Source: Oehlia diaphana
Lineage: Eukaryota > Glomeromycota > Glomeromycetes > Glomerales > Glomeraceae
Direction: 5' to 3'
DNA: 13,827 bases
Assembly: GCA_003833135.1 (NCBI GenBank)
Contig: QZLH01000539.1
Span: 1 to 13,827, forward strand
The notes beneath the pieces are model-generated. The model was given only the letters and a program-made list of their open reading frames with translations, searched no databases and was not told the DNA's origin. Positions 1 through 10,627 of the stretch are shown in pieces (the stretch's first letter is position 1; every line of letters begins with the position of its first letter). Position numbers and translations under genes: made by a program.

Positions 1-1
1 T

Positions 2-180
2 ACGTCATTTGTAATCAAAAACTTGATTTTTATTGAACTATTTTCATCATAATTTTCAAATTATACCGATCTACAAGTTAATAGCAGAATAACGTCATGT
101 GTTTATAATGATTTTTTTGAATTATTTTTATCAAATATAATTTACCGATCTACAACTTAATTACAACTTACAGCATAATT
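2..180. repeat. two tandem ~90-bp units
   Basis: Two diverged head-to-tail units start at 2 and 92 with ACGTCAT, each followed by an AT-rich stretch and then ACCGATCTACAA near the end (about 66 and 145). A third start (ACGTATT) falls at 181, keeping the 89-90 bp period, but the sequence then changes into the AAGTTGTAA-rich inverted repeat. The units match at word level with several mismatches, so they are old. They lie just downstream of the ubiquitin-like gene on the minus strand. I see no open frame in them. Confidence 0.6.
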
Positions 181-185
181 ACGTA

Positions 186-274
186 TTACAACTTTAATAC
201 GGCACTTTACAACTTTTTGCCATAGTTGTAAATCAGGGTTACAACCCAAGTTGTAATCCAAAATGCCGTAATTG
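186..274. repeat. imperfect inverted repeat with AAGTTGTAA motifs (MITE-like)
   Basis: TACGGCA near 198 on the plus strand is matched by TACGGCA read on the minus strand from about 270, and both arms continue into TTT and ACAACTT. The word TTACAACTT or its complement occurs at 161-169, 186-194, 207-215 and 248-256. The right edge abuts the stop codon of the ubiquitin-like gene (277-275), which suggests insertion into, or replacement of, the gene's 3' part. A miniature inverted-repeat element is the simplest reading. No clear target duplication was found, so a simple local palindrome expansion remains possible. Confidence 0.5.
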
Positions 275-967
275 TTACTTATGGCCAGCAACACTATCTG
301 CTGCAATTGATTTTGCATTCTTATAGTCAGTTTTATAGTATGAAACCTGAAAGCAGATATAAGCAAATAAATTATATCCATTTTTTTAAGGTAATATTTA
401 TAATTGAGAAATCTTAGCATTACTTACCATCCATTCGTTTAGTAGAATTTCACCTATTTGAAAATCAACACCAAGCCAACCATTTCCTTCTGGATACTTG
501 TTAATCACATTAAGGGCGAATCGATTCCAACTGCAAGGCCTTTTATAGATTTTGCCACCACATGTAAAATTAAGTCCATCATCCTTAATATTTGTTAGGT
601 TAAAGTCAAATTGTGGGCTGAGCAAACTATCTGGTAAAATAGTTTCATAAGGAGGGATAGTTTTATAAGAAGTGGGAGCTTTGTTTGCCCATATAGGACT
701 GACTGGACCACCACCTCGTAGTCTGCATACCAAATGTAATATAGAATCATTTGTAATGTTATAATCACTTAATTGTCTGCCATCCTCAAGTTGTTTGCCA
801 CTAAAAATTAATCGTTGATTCCATGGATTGAGTTCTCCTCCAGCATTATAAATTCTCGTTTTGAGTTGGTCAACAGTTTCAGAAAAATCTATATGATTTA
901 TAATGATAAATTTACCAGTAATTGACTGGATGCCCACTTTTGGCAAAGATGTTTGAATAAATCCCAT
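275..967 (-). CDS. ubiquitin-like protein fused to a PARP/ART-like C-terminal domain, probably truncated
   Basis: Spliced model, minus strand: exon 967-428, intron 427-347 (GTAAGT...TTTCAG), exon 346-275, giving 203 residues. Residues ~11-86 form a ubiquitin fold: [27 protein letters not shown] and RLRGG are all visible. Equivalents of Ile44, Lys48, His68 and Val70 are kept, while Lys63 is Asn. RLRGG is followed directly by another Gly, so a deubiquitinase could cut there. The second domain has [10 protein letters not shown], then WLG, and splicing rebuilds NEWMVSYYKT. From memory, related fungal and animal proteins have RPxGWxRxALxV...EWPVSYHGT, whose His-Gly resembles the NAD-binding HG of PARP/ART folds. 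Here it is Tyr-Lys, so activity is doubtful. The frame stops at 277-275, beside the inverted repeat, well short of a full domain. An alternative start uses an exon 1131-1102 (MDADNKILIQ) spliced to 925, which gives a better first beta strand, but its donor is weak (GTTATC). The ubiquitin call is firm. The second domain and the exon ends are moderate. Confidence 0.75.
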
Positions 968-999
968 TCATATGAACTAAACACTCTCCTATCAAATCA

Positions 1000-1131
1000 T
1001 TAGCAGTTATATACTTTAATTTTATTGTTACTTTTATCGTAATAGAATGGTCTGTAAATAGATTGGGGTAGGAAATAATCATCAAGGGAAGTGAGGATAA
1101 CTTGAATCAATATTTTATTATCAGCATCCAT
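1000..1131 (-). other. 43-codon open frame upstream of the ubiquitin-like gene
   Basis: A short frame, beginning MDADNKILIQ and ending KIKVYNC, lies directly upstream of the ubiquitin-like exon on the same strand. Its first ten codons could be the true first exon of that gene: KILIQ joined to SITGK aligns well with the first strand of ubiquitin. An intron-like pattern (GTAACA, TGCTAATG, GATAG) also occurs at its 3' end, but that splice leads out of the ubiquitin frame. It could be exon, 5' leader or chance. Confidence 0.3.
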
Positions 1132-1800
1132 TATAGAAGCATAATGAGACTATTTTGTTGTTAGCGAAGTCAAGTATATTCAAAGGTAAATATTTTTAGG
1201 TAGAATGGTTATATTATATTTATAATTTCACAGTTAACAAATAAAGCATGCAGACTGCATATGTCATATATGATAAAATCCCCATTATGGGAAAATAACA
1301 TATCCACCGATCTGTGGAATTATCTAAAATTAAGATTTTTATAAAAATTTATTTGTTTAACAAGAATTGTGTTCCACAAACCTAAATTAAATATGTGTTA
1401 CATGTTCAGATGATCCGAATTTATCAGAAAATAAAAAAAATTTTTAAATTATATTCAAAAACAACGATAATTACTGCTTCTTTCTTCAATCACTTTTCAA
1501 TCACTTTTTCATTAAATGAGTTGTAAATATATAAAGTGGTTATTTTTAAACAGTAAGTAAAAGAAAAAATAAATAAAATATTTTTTATTTATAAGAAAAA
1601 TTATTTTTTATGTTTTTAACTTTAGTTCTGTAGTGCCATAATTTTAGGATTAAATTTTTACTTCGGAAATTAGTAAATCAGATCATCTATATTTTGTGTA
1701 ACATTAATAGTCCAAAGTAATTAGTAATTTGGATCGGAAATGAAGATCATCCTAATAGTACAATGATGTAATAAGTTATAATTAATTTATGAATATATAT
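1132..1800. other. AT-rich intergenic stretch
   Basis: No open frame of note on either strand. It contains short palindromes such as ATGCAGACTGCAT near 1248 and CCCATTATGGG near 1284, and several A and T runs. It would hold the promoter of the minus-strand ubiquitin-like gene, but I recognise no specific site. Confidence 0.5.
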
Positions 1801-1860
1801 TTATCCAGTACGGTACGAATTTGCAAACCTGTACGGTACGGTTGATCAATTTTTGTGATA

Positions 1861-1938
1861 ATCATTTCGTACCGTACCGTACTGGTTCTATAATAATCTC
1901 TTTATATATAGAACCAGTACGGTACGGTACGAAATGAT
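1861..1938. repeat. perfect 32-bp stem inverted repeat, 14-nt loop
   Basis: Bases 1861-1892 are the exact reverse complement of 1907-1938, with 1893-1906 as the loop. The arms run from ATCATTTCGTACCG to GGTTCTATA. A transcript or single strand would form a long, perfect hairpin, or the locus could extrude a cruciform. It lies inside the 610-bp element. Confidence 0.85.
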
Positions 1939-1956
1939 CAACCATAAAATTTAACC

Positions 1957-2026
1957 AACTGTACCGTACCGTACTGGCTCTATAATAATCTCTCTATATA
2001 TAGAACCAGTACAGTACAGTACGGTT
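1957..2026. repeat. second, imperfect hairpin copy (28-bp arms)
   Basis: Arms 1957-1984 and 1999-2026 pair with four mismatches, all C/T transitions between one arm and the reverse complement of the other. It repeats the design of the 1861-1938 hairpin about 92 bp further on, with the same TAATAATCTCT loop region, so the two hairpins are a diverged tandem duplication. The transitions may reflect cytosine deamination, but one pair of copies cannot prove this. Confidence 0.75.
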
Positions 2027-2038
2027 ATTGTTTTAAAT

Positions 2039-2285
2039 GAACATTTTGGACATTAGTGTCCAAATTATTGAAATGAAAATTTGGACATTGGTGTCCAAAA
2101 TTACAAAAATGAACATTTTGGACATTGGTGTCCAAATTACAAACATGAACATTTTGGACATTGGTGTCCAAAATTACAAAAATGAACATTTTGGACATTG
2201 GTGTCCAAAATTACAAAAATGAACATTTTGGACATTGGTGTCCAAAATTACAAAAATGAACATTTTGGACATTGGTGTCCAAAAT
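2039..2285. repeat. 36/37-bp minisatellite, ~6.8 copies, each with a hairpin
   Basis: Units start at 2039, 2075, 2111, 2147, 2184, 2221 and 2258. The first three are 36 bp, the next three 37 bp, and the last is partial (28 bp). Each later unit has GAACATTTTGGACATTGG followed by TGTCCAAAA and a short A-rich spacer. The arms TTTTGGACA and TGTCCAAAA are perfect reverse complements around a TTGG loop. Units 4-6 are identical, so the array has expanded or homogenised recently. The 61-codon frame across it (from 2037) merely translates the repeat and is not a gene. Confidence 0.9.
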
Positions 2286-2289
2286 AAAT

Positions 2290-2332
2290 GTACCGTACTG
2301 ATTTTTTCTTTATTATAGTGTCAGTACGGTAC
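2290..2332. repeat. third GTAC hairpin, 12-bp perfect arms
   Basis: GTACCGTACTGA (2290-2301) pairs exactly with TCAGTACGGTAC (2321-2332) across a 19-nt loop. It sits between the minisatellite and the right terminal repeat of the 610-bp element and uses the same word. Confidence 0.75.
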
Positions 2333-2422
2333 GGTACGGTCATGTTGATCAAATTTTGTAATTTTATATGGGTGATCAACCGTACCGTACAAGTTTGCAA
2401 ATTCGTACCGTACCGATTATCC

Positions 2423-3284
2423 TACTACCTCTAAATTTGTAATATCATCTTAATTAATTTGATGATTGTACTAACCATGAAACTCAATCTATGTTTAGAC
2501 TTTTCATGCGTAAGCTAAAGCTTACGCTTATTTCTATATTTAGAATATACTTCAAGCTTCAAAGGTCAAGCTTTATGCACTGGATCCGCAGTCAGCACTA
2601 TAGGCTAATATAAATTGAAATAAATATGATGAAAAATGATGAAAAATGAACGTAATAAATGTAAATAATTACCATGACAAAATACTATGAAAATGACAAA
2701 TAATTTATTAATTTAGTTACATACCAAATGTTTGTTATAATTACCGTTTATAAATAATATGAAAATTTTTTTTTCCCTAAATAATGAATCTGGAGATTTT
2801 ATCATTATTACAGTATTACCGTAATAAAAAGATGAAAAATCTTGGGATATAGCGATTATCATGTGATCACAAAGTTTTCCCATTTAATTGTTTTAAAAAA
2901 AAAAAATTGGACGGGTAAATATATTATAAAAAGGTCGTAATTGTTTATTAATAATTTATTGATAATAAATAATTGATAGTAGATGCATCTATAAAATTGT
3001 CGTATAATAATAATAATATCAAAGATTCACATCAAATTAAAATTAAATTTAGATCAAAATTTTAAAATTTTATGTAAAGTTCAAAAGGTAATTCTCGTAT
3101 TATATATTAATAATTGTTAAGGTTCATAAATTTAATTACGTTTCGTAAATACATTATATGATATTTTTTAATTTAGATTGTTTATTTATAAATTGATTTA
3201 ATTAGGATTTCCGCTCATCCAATTAGAAATTCAACTAAATAATCATTTTATTCCGATATGATTTTTTATTCGGATAGAAATATT
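2423..3284. other. AT-rich intergenic stretch with a palindrome cluster at 2508-2600
   Basis: No credible open frame. At 2508-2527 there is a perfect 9-bp-arm hairpin (GCGTAAGCT, AA, AGCTTACGC), followed within 70 bp by further AAGCTT-centred words and a locally GC-richer patch (GGATCCGCAGTCAGCAC near 2582). This looks like a fragment of a dispersed repeat rather than a gene. A direct GATGAAAAAT doublet occurs near 2627-2648. The rest is featureless. Confidence 0.45.
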
Positions 3285-3790
3285 CATTTAATAATTATTT
3301 AAATAAAATTTTATTATTTCTTACTGTTCGAAGTTATTATAATCTTTTATATGAAATTATTATTTATCTTTGAAGGAAGAATATAATGAGTAAAATATCT
3401 CACTCTTTATAAAAAAATCGGAAGCGCACACAAAAGAATAAATATTAAGAAAAAACATTATGAAATAAACATCGTATAAAAAACTTGCAATTTATGTACA
3501 TTGGTACATTGAAAAATTTATTTAATCAACGATTCGAAGTATGATATAGAGAATTAATAAATGAAATAAAAAACATTTAACGATTCACGTAAATAAATTC
3601 TTAAATCTTTTCCATAGAATTGATTTATAAAATGTATTTAGTTTTAAAATATAAACTTGATTCGGGACTTGCTTGGGTTTCAAAATCGGGTATTATATAT
3701 CTATTTTCAACGCGATATGACATAATAAATTCTTAGTATATTAGGATTTATTTTGATATATCCGATATATCCGTACTAATCTAATTTGAT
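3285..3790. repeat. dispersed ~0.5-kb repeat, copy 1
   Basis: This stretch matches 9826-10260 in order and orientation with many substitutions and indels. Shared words include ACTGTTCGAAGTTAT, ATTATTTATCTT, GAAGAATAT..ATGAGTAAA, GAGAAAAAACA-like blocks, AACTTGCAATTTAT, TTTAACGATT, TTTTCCATA..ATTGATTTATA, TCTATTTTCAA and AATTCTTAGTATATT. It has no coding frame. The type is unknown: it could be a decayed solo LTR, a non-autonomous element or an old segmental duplication. Confidence 0.7.
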
Positions 3791-4686
3791 TTGTACATAA
3801 GCAATCGTGACTGGTTGGTTCCAGAGAAAATATCCAAGATATCCGAAAAAACTCTTAAAAAAAACAACTTTGTGCTGAGTTACAATTGATCGATAAATAT
3901 GATATACACATTATTATTACCGCGTCACAAATAGAAACTAATGAAATAACATTGTAATCATGTGTACAGTCATACCCAAAATGATTATGTGCTATAAATT
4001 ATTTCTATCAATAATTTTTTTATTATAAATCTATTATCAACTGGCCACTAATAAGTATCTAGTATTTTTTTTTTGCTATTTATAACTATGTAATCAGTAT
4101 GATAAGCTATAGCGGTTATAGTTTAATTGAATAATTACAATTTAGGTTTACTATTAGTATTATAATACATCTTAAAACATTCACGTTCAATTTTACTAAT
4201 ATTTATAGTTACATTACAATTAGTGATATAAACTTTCATTCCCTCTAAATCAAGAGTCAGGAAAAAAGAAAAAAAAATTTCGTCATACACAAATACACAA
4301 AAATCTAAAATAATTTATTTTATATGTCCAGGATGATAAAAAAGTTATTTACTATGCTATACGTAATAAACAAATTGGTTATCATCCGAAAGATAATAAC
4401 CCACCCATTACTTAATTATTATTGTCATAGTGTATGTGGGCCAGAAAATACTTAATTCTATTTCAAAAAAACAGAATATATTTCGCTTTCTAGTTTATAT
4501 ATCTTTAGAATAATAATGCTTGATAACTACTTAGTAATAACTTTTATCCGAACACAAATAAAATAAAAGAACTTTAACATGTTTATAAAATAATGTTGCT
4601 TTTATTTATAAAAACGATTGTTAATAATATTTTAAACCTATTTATAAGAAATACAATATAAATAATGTAAAATACAAATGTTTCTT
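3791..4686. other. AT-rich intergenic stretch, 3' flank of the fusion gene
   Basis: No open frame supported. A small imperfect palindrome (GGTTATCATCC...ATAATAACC, about 4377-4402) is visible. The sequence just below 4687 is downstream of the minus-strand fusion gene and holds T- and A-rich words expected of a 3' UTR. I looked for hAT terminal inverted repeats here and upstream of 7573 and found none. Confidence 0.4.
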
Positions 4687-7573
<2,887 letters not shown>

Positions 7574-7950
7574 TTCGTCAGAAAAAAAAAGAATAAAATA
7601 AAAAATAAAAAATAGCCAAAATGGTAAATATTCCCGTTGTCACGAGTATCGTTTTTAATTAATCCTAAAAAAGAGGTGGTTTGGGAATCATTTCTTTTTG
7701 AGAGTTGGGCGTAAATTAAAGGAGGGTGCAGATCTTGGTGATCAGTTTTTGGTCAGGTGAGATTACATTGAGCACATGATGGATAATCACGGGTTTCTTA
7801 CTGCGGTTTAGAATGTTAAAGAAGTTGGCCCTAGCCGCGCAATTGATTGTTATATTTACGGGGATACTATTCTTGGAGCTATTGGGTCCAGTTTTATTTA
7901 TATTGTATTAATAATCTATTTAAAGTTTAAAACCTCCACAATCTGATTAT
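7574..7950. other. 5' flank of the fusion gene, with a GC-richer pocket at ~7655-7900
   Basis: Immediately upstream of the ATG is a pyrimidine-rich leader on the minus strand (T runs around 7580-7610), typical of fungal promoters or leaders. Further out, 7655-7900 has noticeably more G+C than its surroundings. On the plus strand one frame reads KEGADLGDQFLVR, stop, DYIEHMMDNHGFLTAV, stop, NVKEVGPSRAIDCYIYGDT, broken by TGA and TAG. It may be a relic of a gene, but I do not recognise it. Confidence 0.35.
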
Positions 7951-7967
7951 TCTCGTACTTAACAATT
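7951..7967. repeat. target-site duplication, left copy (17 bp)
   Basis: TCTCGTACTTAACAATT here is identical to 9816-9832. It directly follows, in minus-strand reading, the A-tail of the retroposed insertion (T run 7966-7980 on the plus strand). Confidence 0.85.
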
Positions 7968-8401
7968 TTTTTTTTTTTTTAAGAAAAAAAAAATTAGTAA
8001 CGCTTTTATTAATTATGACTATTGAAAATTATATAAATGAAATAAACAACTAGTCGAAAACACAAATAAATTATGTTATCAACTATAACTAACCGATCTA
8101 TTCTAAAAAAAAATTGGATAAATTTATGAAATAACCTCAAATTGTTGGTTATAATAATCTATCTATTGTGTAAAAACGCTACTATTTTATAAAACTTTTT
8201 TTTTGATTTTTGATATTTTCCTGTGTTTTCAAAATTTTCTAAAATTTTACCTAAAATGCTATTGACGTCAAAATTCCTAAACTCAACGTAAAATTGTATC
8301 TAATTTAAAGAAGAAAAGGAAATAATAACTATATAAAATTATAAAAAAATAAAATAAAACAAAATAAAATTAAAATATAATAAGAAAAAAAATCCTGAAA
8401 A

Positions 8402-9742
8402 CTACACTTTTTGATGGAAATGTATCCGGTCCTTGGCGAAATCCTTTTTCTTCAAATGTGTTCTTCCGCCAAATCCAAGCGCAATTCCTAAAAAATCAAT
8501 CCTAAATTTGTTTTGATTAAAAAGGGACAAATTTATATATTCGCTATCAGAATCTTCTCTTCGTCCTTGCGTTGTCATTACGCGTTTTTTGTTATATTGA
8601 TATTATCTTATTTATCTTTGTTCTTCCCATCTTCTTTTGAATCAACCTTTGTCTTTTCTGTATCCTCCAATCTTCTACTAAAGTTATCATTTAAATCGTC
8701 AAGCTCTTCGTGTTCTTCTTTACTTTTTGGCATTGTCGAAAGAGGACAGGTTGGGCATCTACTCTTTGAAATTGTTTGTGCAGGTACCTTAAATCTATTG
8801 ATTCCTGTTCTCTTTTTACAAATACCATCTATGCCAATCAGCTCGTCTTGTCCTTTCATTTTGTAATCCTTTTCCCATGACTTCGCCCATTGTGGATTTA
8901 TAAATTGCCTGTAGTAAATCTTTTTCATTGTTAAAGTATATCAAAATAAATTTAGTTCTGTTAATTTTGATGATTTTGGCAAAATGTCCACCTTATTTCT
9001 TATTGTAATTTTTAACGATCTCAAAGTCATTCTTCTCCAATTCTTCATCTTCCAATTTTCTATAAGCTTGCCATTCATGTCTTTTCATTATCTTCGTTGC
9101 ATCTAGTTTCACGTCAAACGTCCTAAAAAAATACATTCATTCTTTTTTTGATCGGGAAGCTGGAATTTTAGTGATCTTCCCTTAGTAAATCTTGTGTCGA
9201 TGGTTTCTTTTTTTAGATTTTTGGATTATGACAATTTGTCTTACTTTTCGTTTGCTGGAAATGGAAGTACTACTCATTGGATTTTTCTTCTCTAAATCCT
9301 GAAATTTTTTTATCTTATTTTCCAGTAATTTTATTTGTTATTTTTGAATTTTCCAATTCTATCTTGAGCTCAGTTACTTCTTCCTCTTTTGGTAATATAA
9401 TCTGATTCTTATCTTCTGACTTTTCTACTAACAAACGTTTTTTTCTATCCAGTCAAGCGGTATTTCTTATGGAAAACAGCAGCTTGTAATAACAAATTAT
9501 ATCTAATTTTTGTGCACTTGTCGGATAGAACTCCTATTTGTATTTTTCTCGGTGGAAAAAGACCATCTTTTTCTAAGTACATGTCTTCATATTCTGCTAA
9601 GTTAAAATTTTTTCTTCGTCAATAGCTTATCTCTCAAATACTCAAACTCCAGACCCACAAAGCCTCTGTAATATTGTTCTAAATATTGTTTCAGAACCTC
9701 TTCCTTTATATCAACTTTGTCTTCGAAAGTGTATGTAGACAT
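8402..9742 (-). pseudogene. frameshifted gene of unknown family with a coiled-coil segment
   Basis: Starting at ATG 9742 the frame reads MSTYTFEDKVDIKEEVL and stops after 46 codons at a TTTTAA. After a shift it continues AEYEDMYLEKDGLFPP, then a charged heptad-like stretch (EEEVTELKIELENSK) suggesting a coiled coil. Next come KGRSLKFQLPDQKKNE and DATKIMKRHEWQAY, then a strand-rich block (KIIKINRTKFILIYF) that might be RRM-like. A 106-codon piece at 8928-8608 contains SRCPTCPLSTMP and an acidic Lys/Glu-rich tail. A last piece at 8578-8402 begins MTTQGRREDSDSEY. At least six frameshifts or stops separate these pieces, several at A or T runs. The order coiled coil, possible RRM, basic region recalls LINE ORF1 proteins, but that is only a hint. 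I do not recognise the family. The plus-strand frame at 8513-8866 is its shadow. Confidence 0.65.
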
Positions 9743-9815
9743 ATTTGTGTATTATTTAATAAACGTAAAAATTTGGTACGAAAGATTAACAGGAAGATTT
9801 CCCTACATTAGATCC

Positions 9816-9832
9816 TCTCGTACTTAACAATT
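9816..9832. repeat. target-site duplication, right copy (17 bp)
   Basis: Identical to 7951-7967. The inserted sequence begins immediately inside it, at 9815 on the minus strand (GGATCTAATGTAGGG). Outside, ATTTAGAAAAAATC continues into the ~0.5-kb repeat. The corresponding AATTATTTA of repeat copy 1 shows that this target was once part of that repeat. Confidence 0.85.
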
Positions 9833-10260
9833 ATTTAGAAAAAATCTATTATTTCTAACTGTTCGAAGTTATAATTTTTCATTTAAGATTATTATTTATC
9901 TTGGGAAGAATATGATGAGTAAAGCAACTTACCCTTTATAAAAAATAAGAATCGCATACAAAAGAAGAAATATTGAGAAAAAACAGTATAAAATAAACTT
10001 CGCATAAAAAATTTACTTAAACTTGCAATTTATTCGACGATTCCAAATTACGATATACGGAAAATTTAACGATTTATATAAATAATTTCTAAAATTTTTT
10101 CCATAAATTGATTTATATAATGTAATAGGTTTTAAAATGTAAACAATAATTAGTTACCAAATTATGTTTTAATATCTAGTATTAAATATCTATTTTCAAT
10201 GCAATATGACATAGTGAATTCTTAGTATATTTTGATATATTCAATATATCAATACTAAAT
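9826..10260. repeat. dispersed ~0.5-kb repeat, copy 2
   Basis: Direct, diverged copy of 3285-3790. Its left part was split by the retroposed insertion. ACTGTTCGAAGTTAT, ATTATTTATCTT, AACTTGCAATTTATT, TTTAACGATTTA, AATTGATTTATA, TCTATTTTCAATGC and GAATTCTTAGTATATT all align. It is slightly shorter than copy 1, lacking a block around 3500-3530. There is no coding frame. Confidence 0.7.
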
Positions 10261-10558
10261 TAAATTAATGTAGGAATAATGTTTCAAGGTTTTATAAAAA
10301 ATAAGCTATTTCTAAATTTGATTGAATATACTGTATTACTTGTATGAAATTTGTATAAAAGAATTTTGTCTAAAATGATTAATTATATGATCAGAATTAG
10401 GCTTTTTTAAAAAATTGTTAAAGGTATACTTAAAAAGGATAAATTGACTTTGAATTTAGAAAAATCTGATATATCAAAGATTTTTTTCGATATAATTGAC
10501 ATGAAAAAAAAATACGATTTATAAAATTAATATTGTTTAATATGCAGTTATAACTTAC

Positions 10559-10627
10559 AATTACTGCGAGCTTCCCAACATCACCATAAATTATGGCATT
10601 AAAAGGAAAGCCGAAAGTGAGACTCAT
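10559..10627 (-). pseudogene. possible orphan exon
   Basis: From ATG 10627 the frame gives 23 codons (MSLTFGFPFNAIIYGDVGK...) ending at a consensus donor GTAAGT (10558-10553). Upstream, in another frame, SQLKLDQTFEAHLIRESLHL is open until a TGA at the same place, as though one base was lost. The patch is GC-richer than its neighbours. No partner exon is visible downstream. It may be a gene relic, and the product is unknown. Confidence 0.3.

Larger units (their letters stand above)
1807..2416. mobile_element. 610-bp palindromic element with terminal inverted repeats and TTATCC flanks
   Basis: The left end 1807-1848 and right end 2373-2416 are inverted copies about 42-44 bp long. Each holds two GTACGGTACG words separated by AATTTGCAAAC, followed inward by GGTTGATCA. 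TTATCC stands immediately outside both ends (1801-1806 and 2417-2422), a likely 6-bp target duplication, possibly 7 bp with one mismatch. Inside are three further hairpins built from GTACCGTAC/GTACGGTAC and a 36/37-bp minisatellite. There is no transposase frame, so this is a non-autonomous DNA-transposon derivative if mobile. The family is not recognised. Confidence 0.7.
7951..9832 (-). mobile_element. retroposed insertion with 17-bp target duplications and A-tail
   Basis: Read on the minus strand: target copy (9832-9816), 1848 bp of inserted sequence (9815-7968), an A-run of 13-15 nt at its 3' end, then the second identical target copy. This is the signature of target-primed reverse transcription by a non-LTR retrotransposon machinery. 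The insert holds a 73-nt leader, a degenerate gene (9742-8402) and about 420 nt of AT-rich 3' sequence without frames. No reverse transcriptase is present. It is either a processed retrogene or a non-autonomous/ORF1-only LINE derivative. The flanks beyond it belong to copy 2 of the ~0.5-kb repeat, so the insertion is nested in that repeat. Confidence 0.8.

Noticed and set aside
157..420. 87-codon minus-strand frame after the ubiquitin-like gene
   Set aside because: It runs through the intron and the inverted repeat. Only 346-275, in another frame, continues the upstream protein.
2037..2222. 61-codon open frame with repeated NILDIGVQ words
   Set aside because: It is only the translation of the 36/37-bp minisatellite. 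The frame changes where the unit length becomes 37.
2039..2285. CRISPR array
   Set aside because: There are no variable spacers. The units are near-identical head-to-tail minisatellite copies in a eukaryotic-style sequence.
8513..8866. 117-codon plus-strand frame, Ser/Leu-rich and hydrophobic
   Set aside because: Antisense shadow of the minus-strand pseudogene, which has the more protein-like composition.
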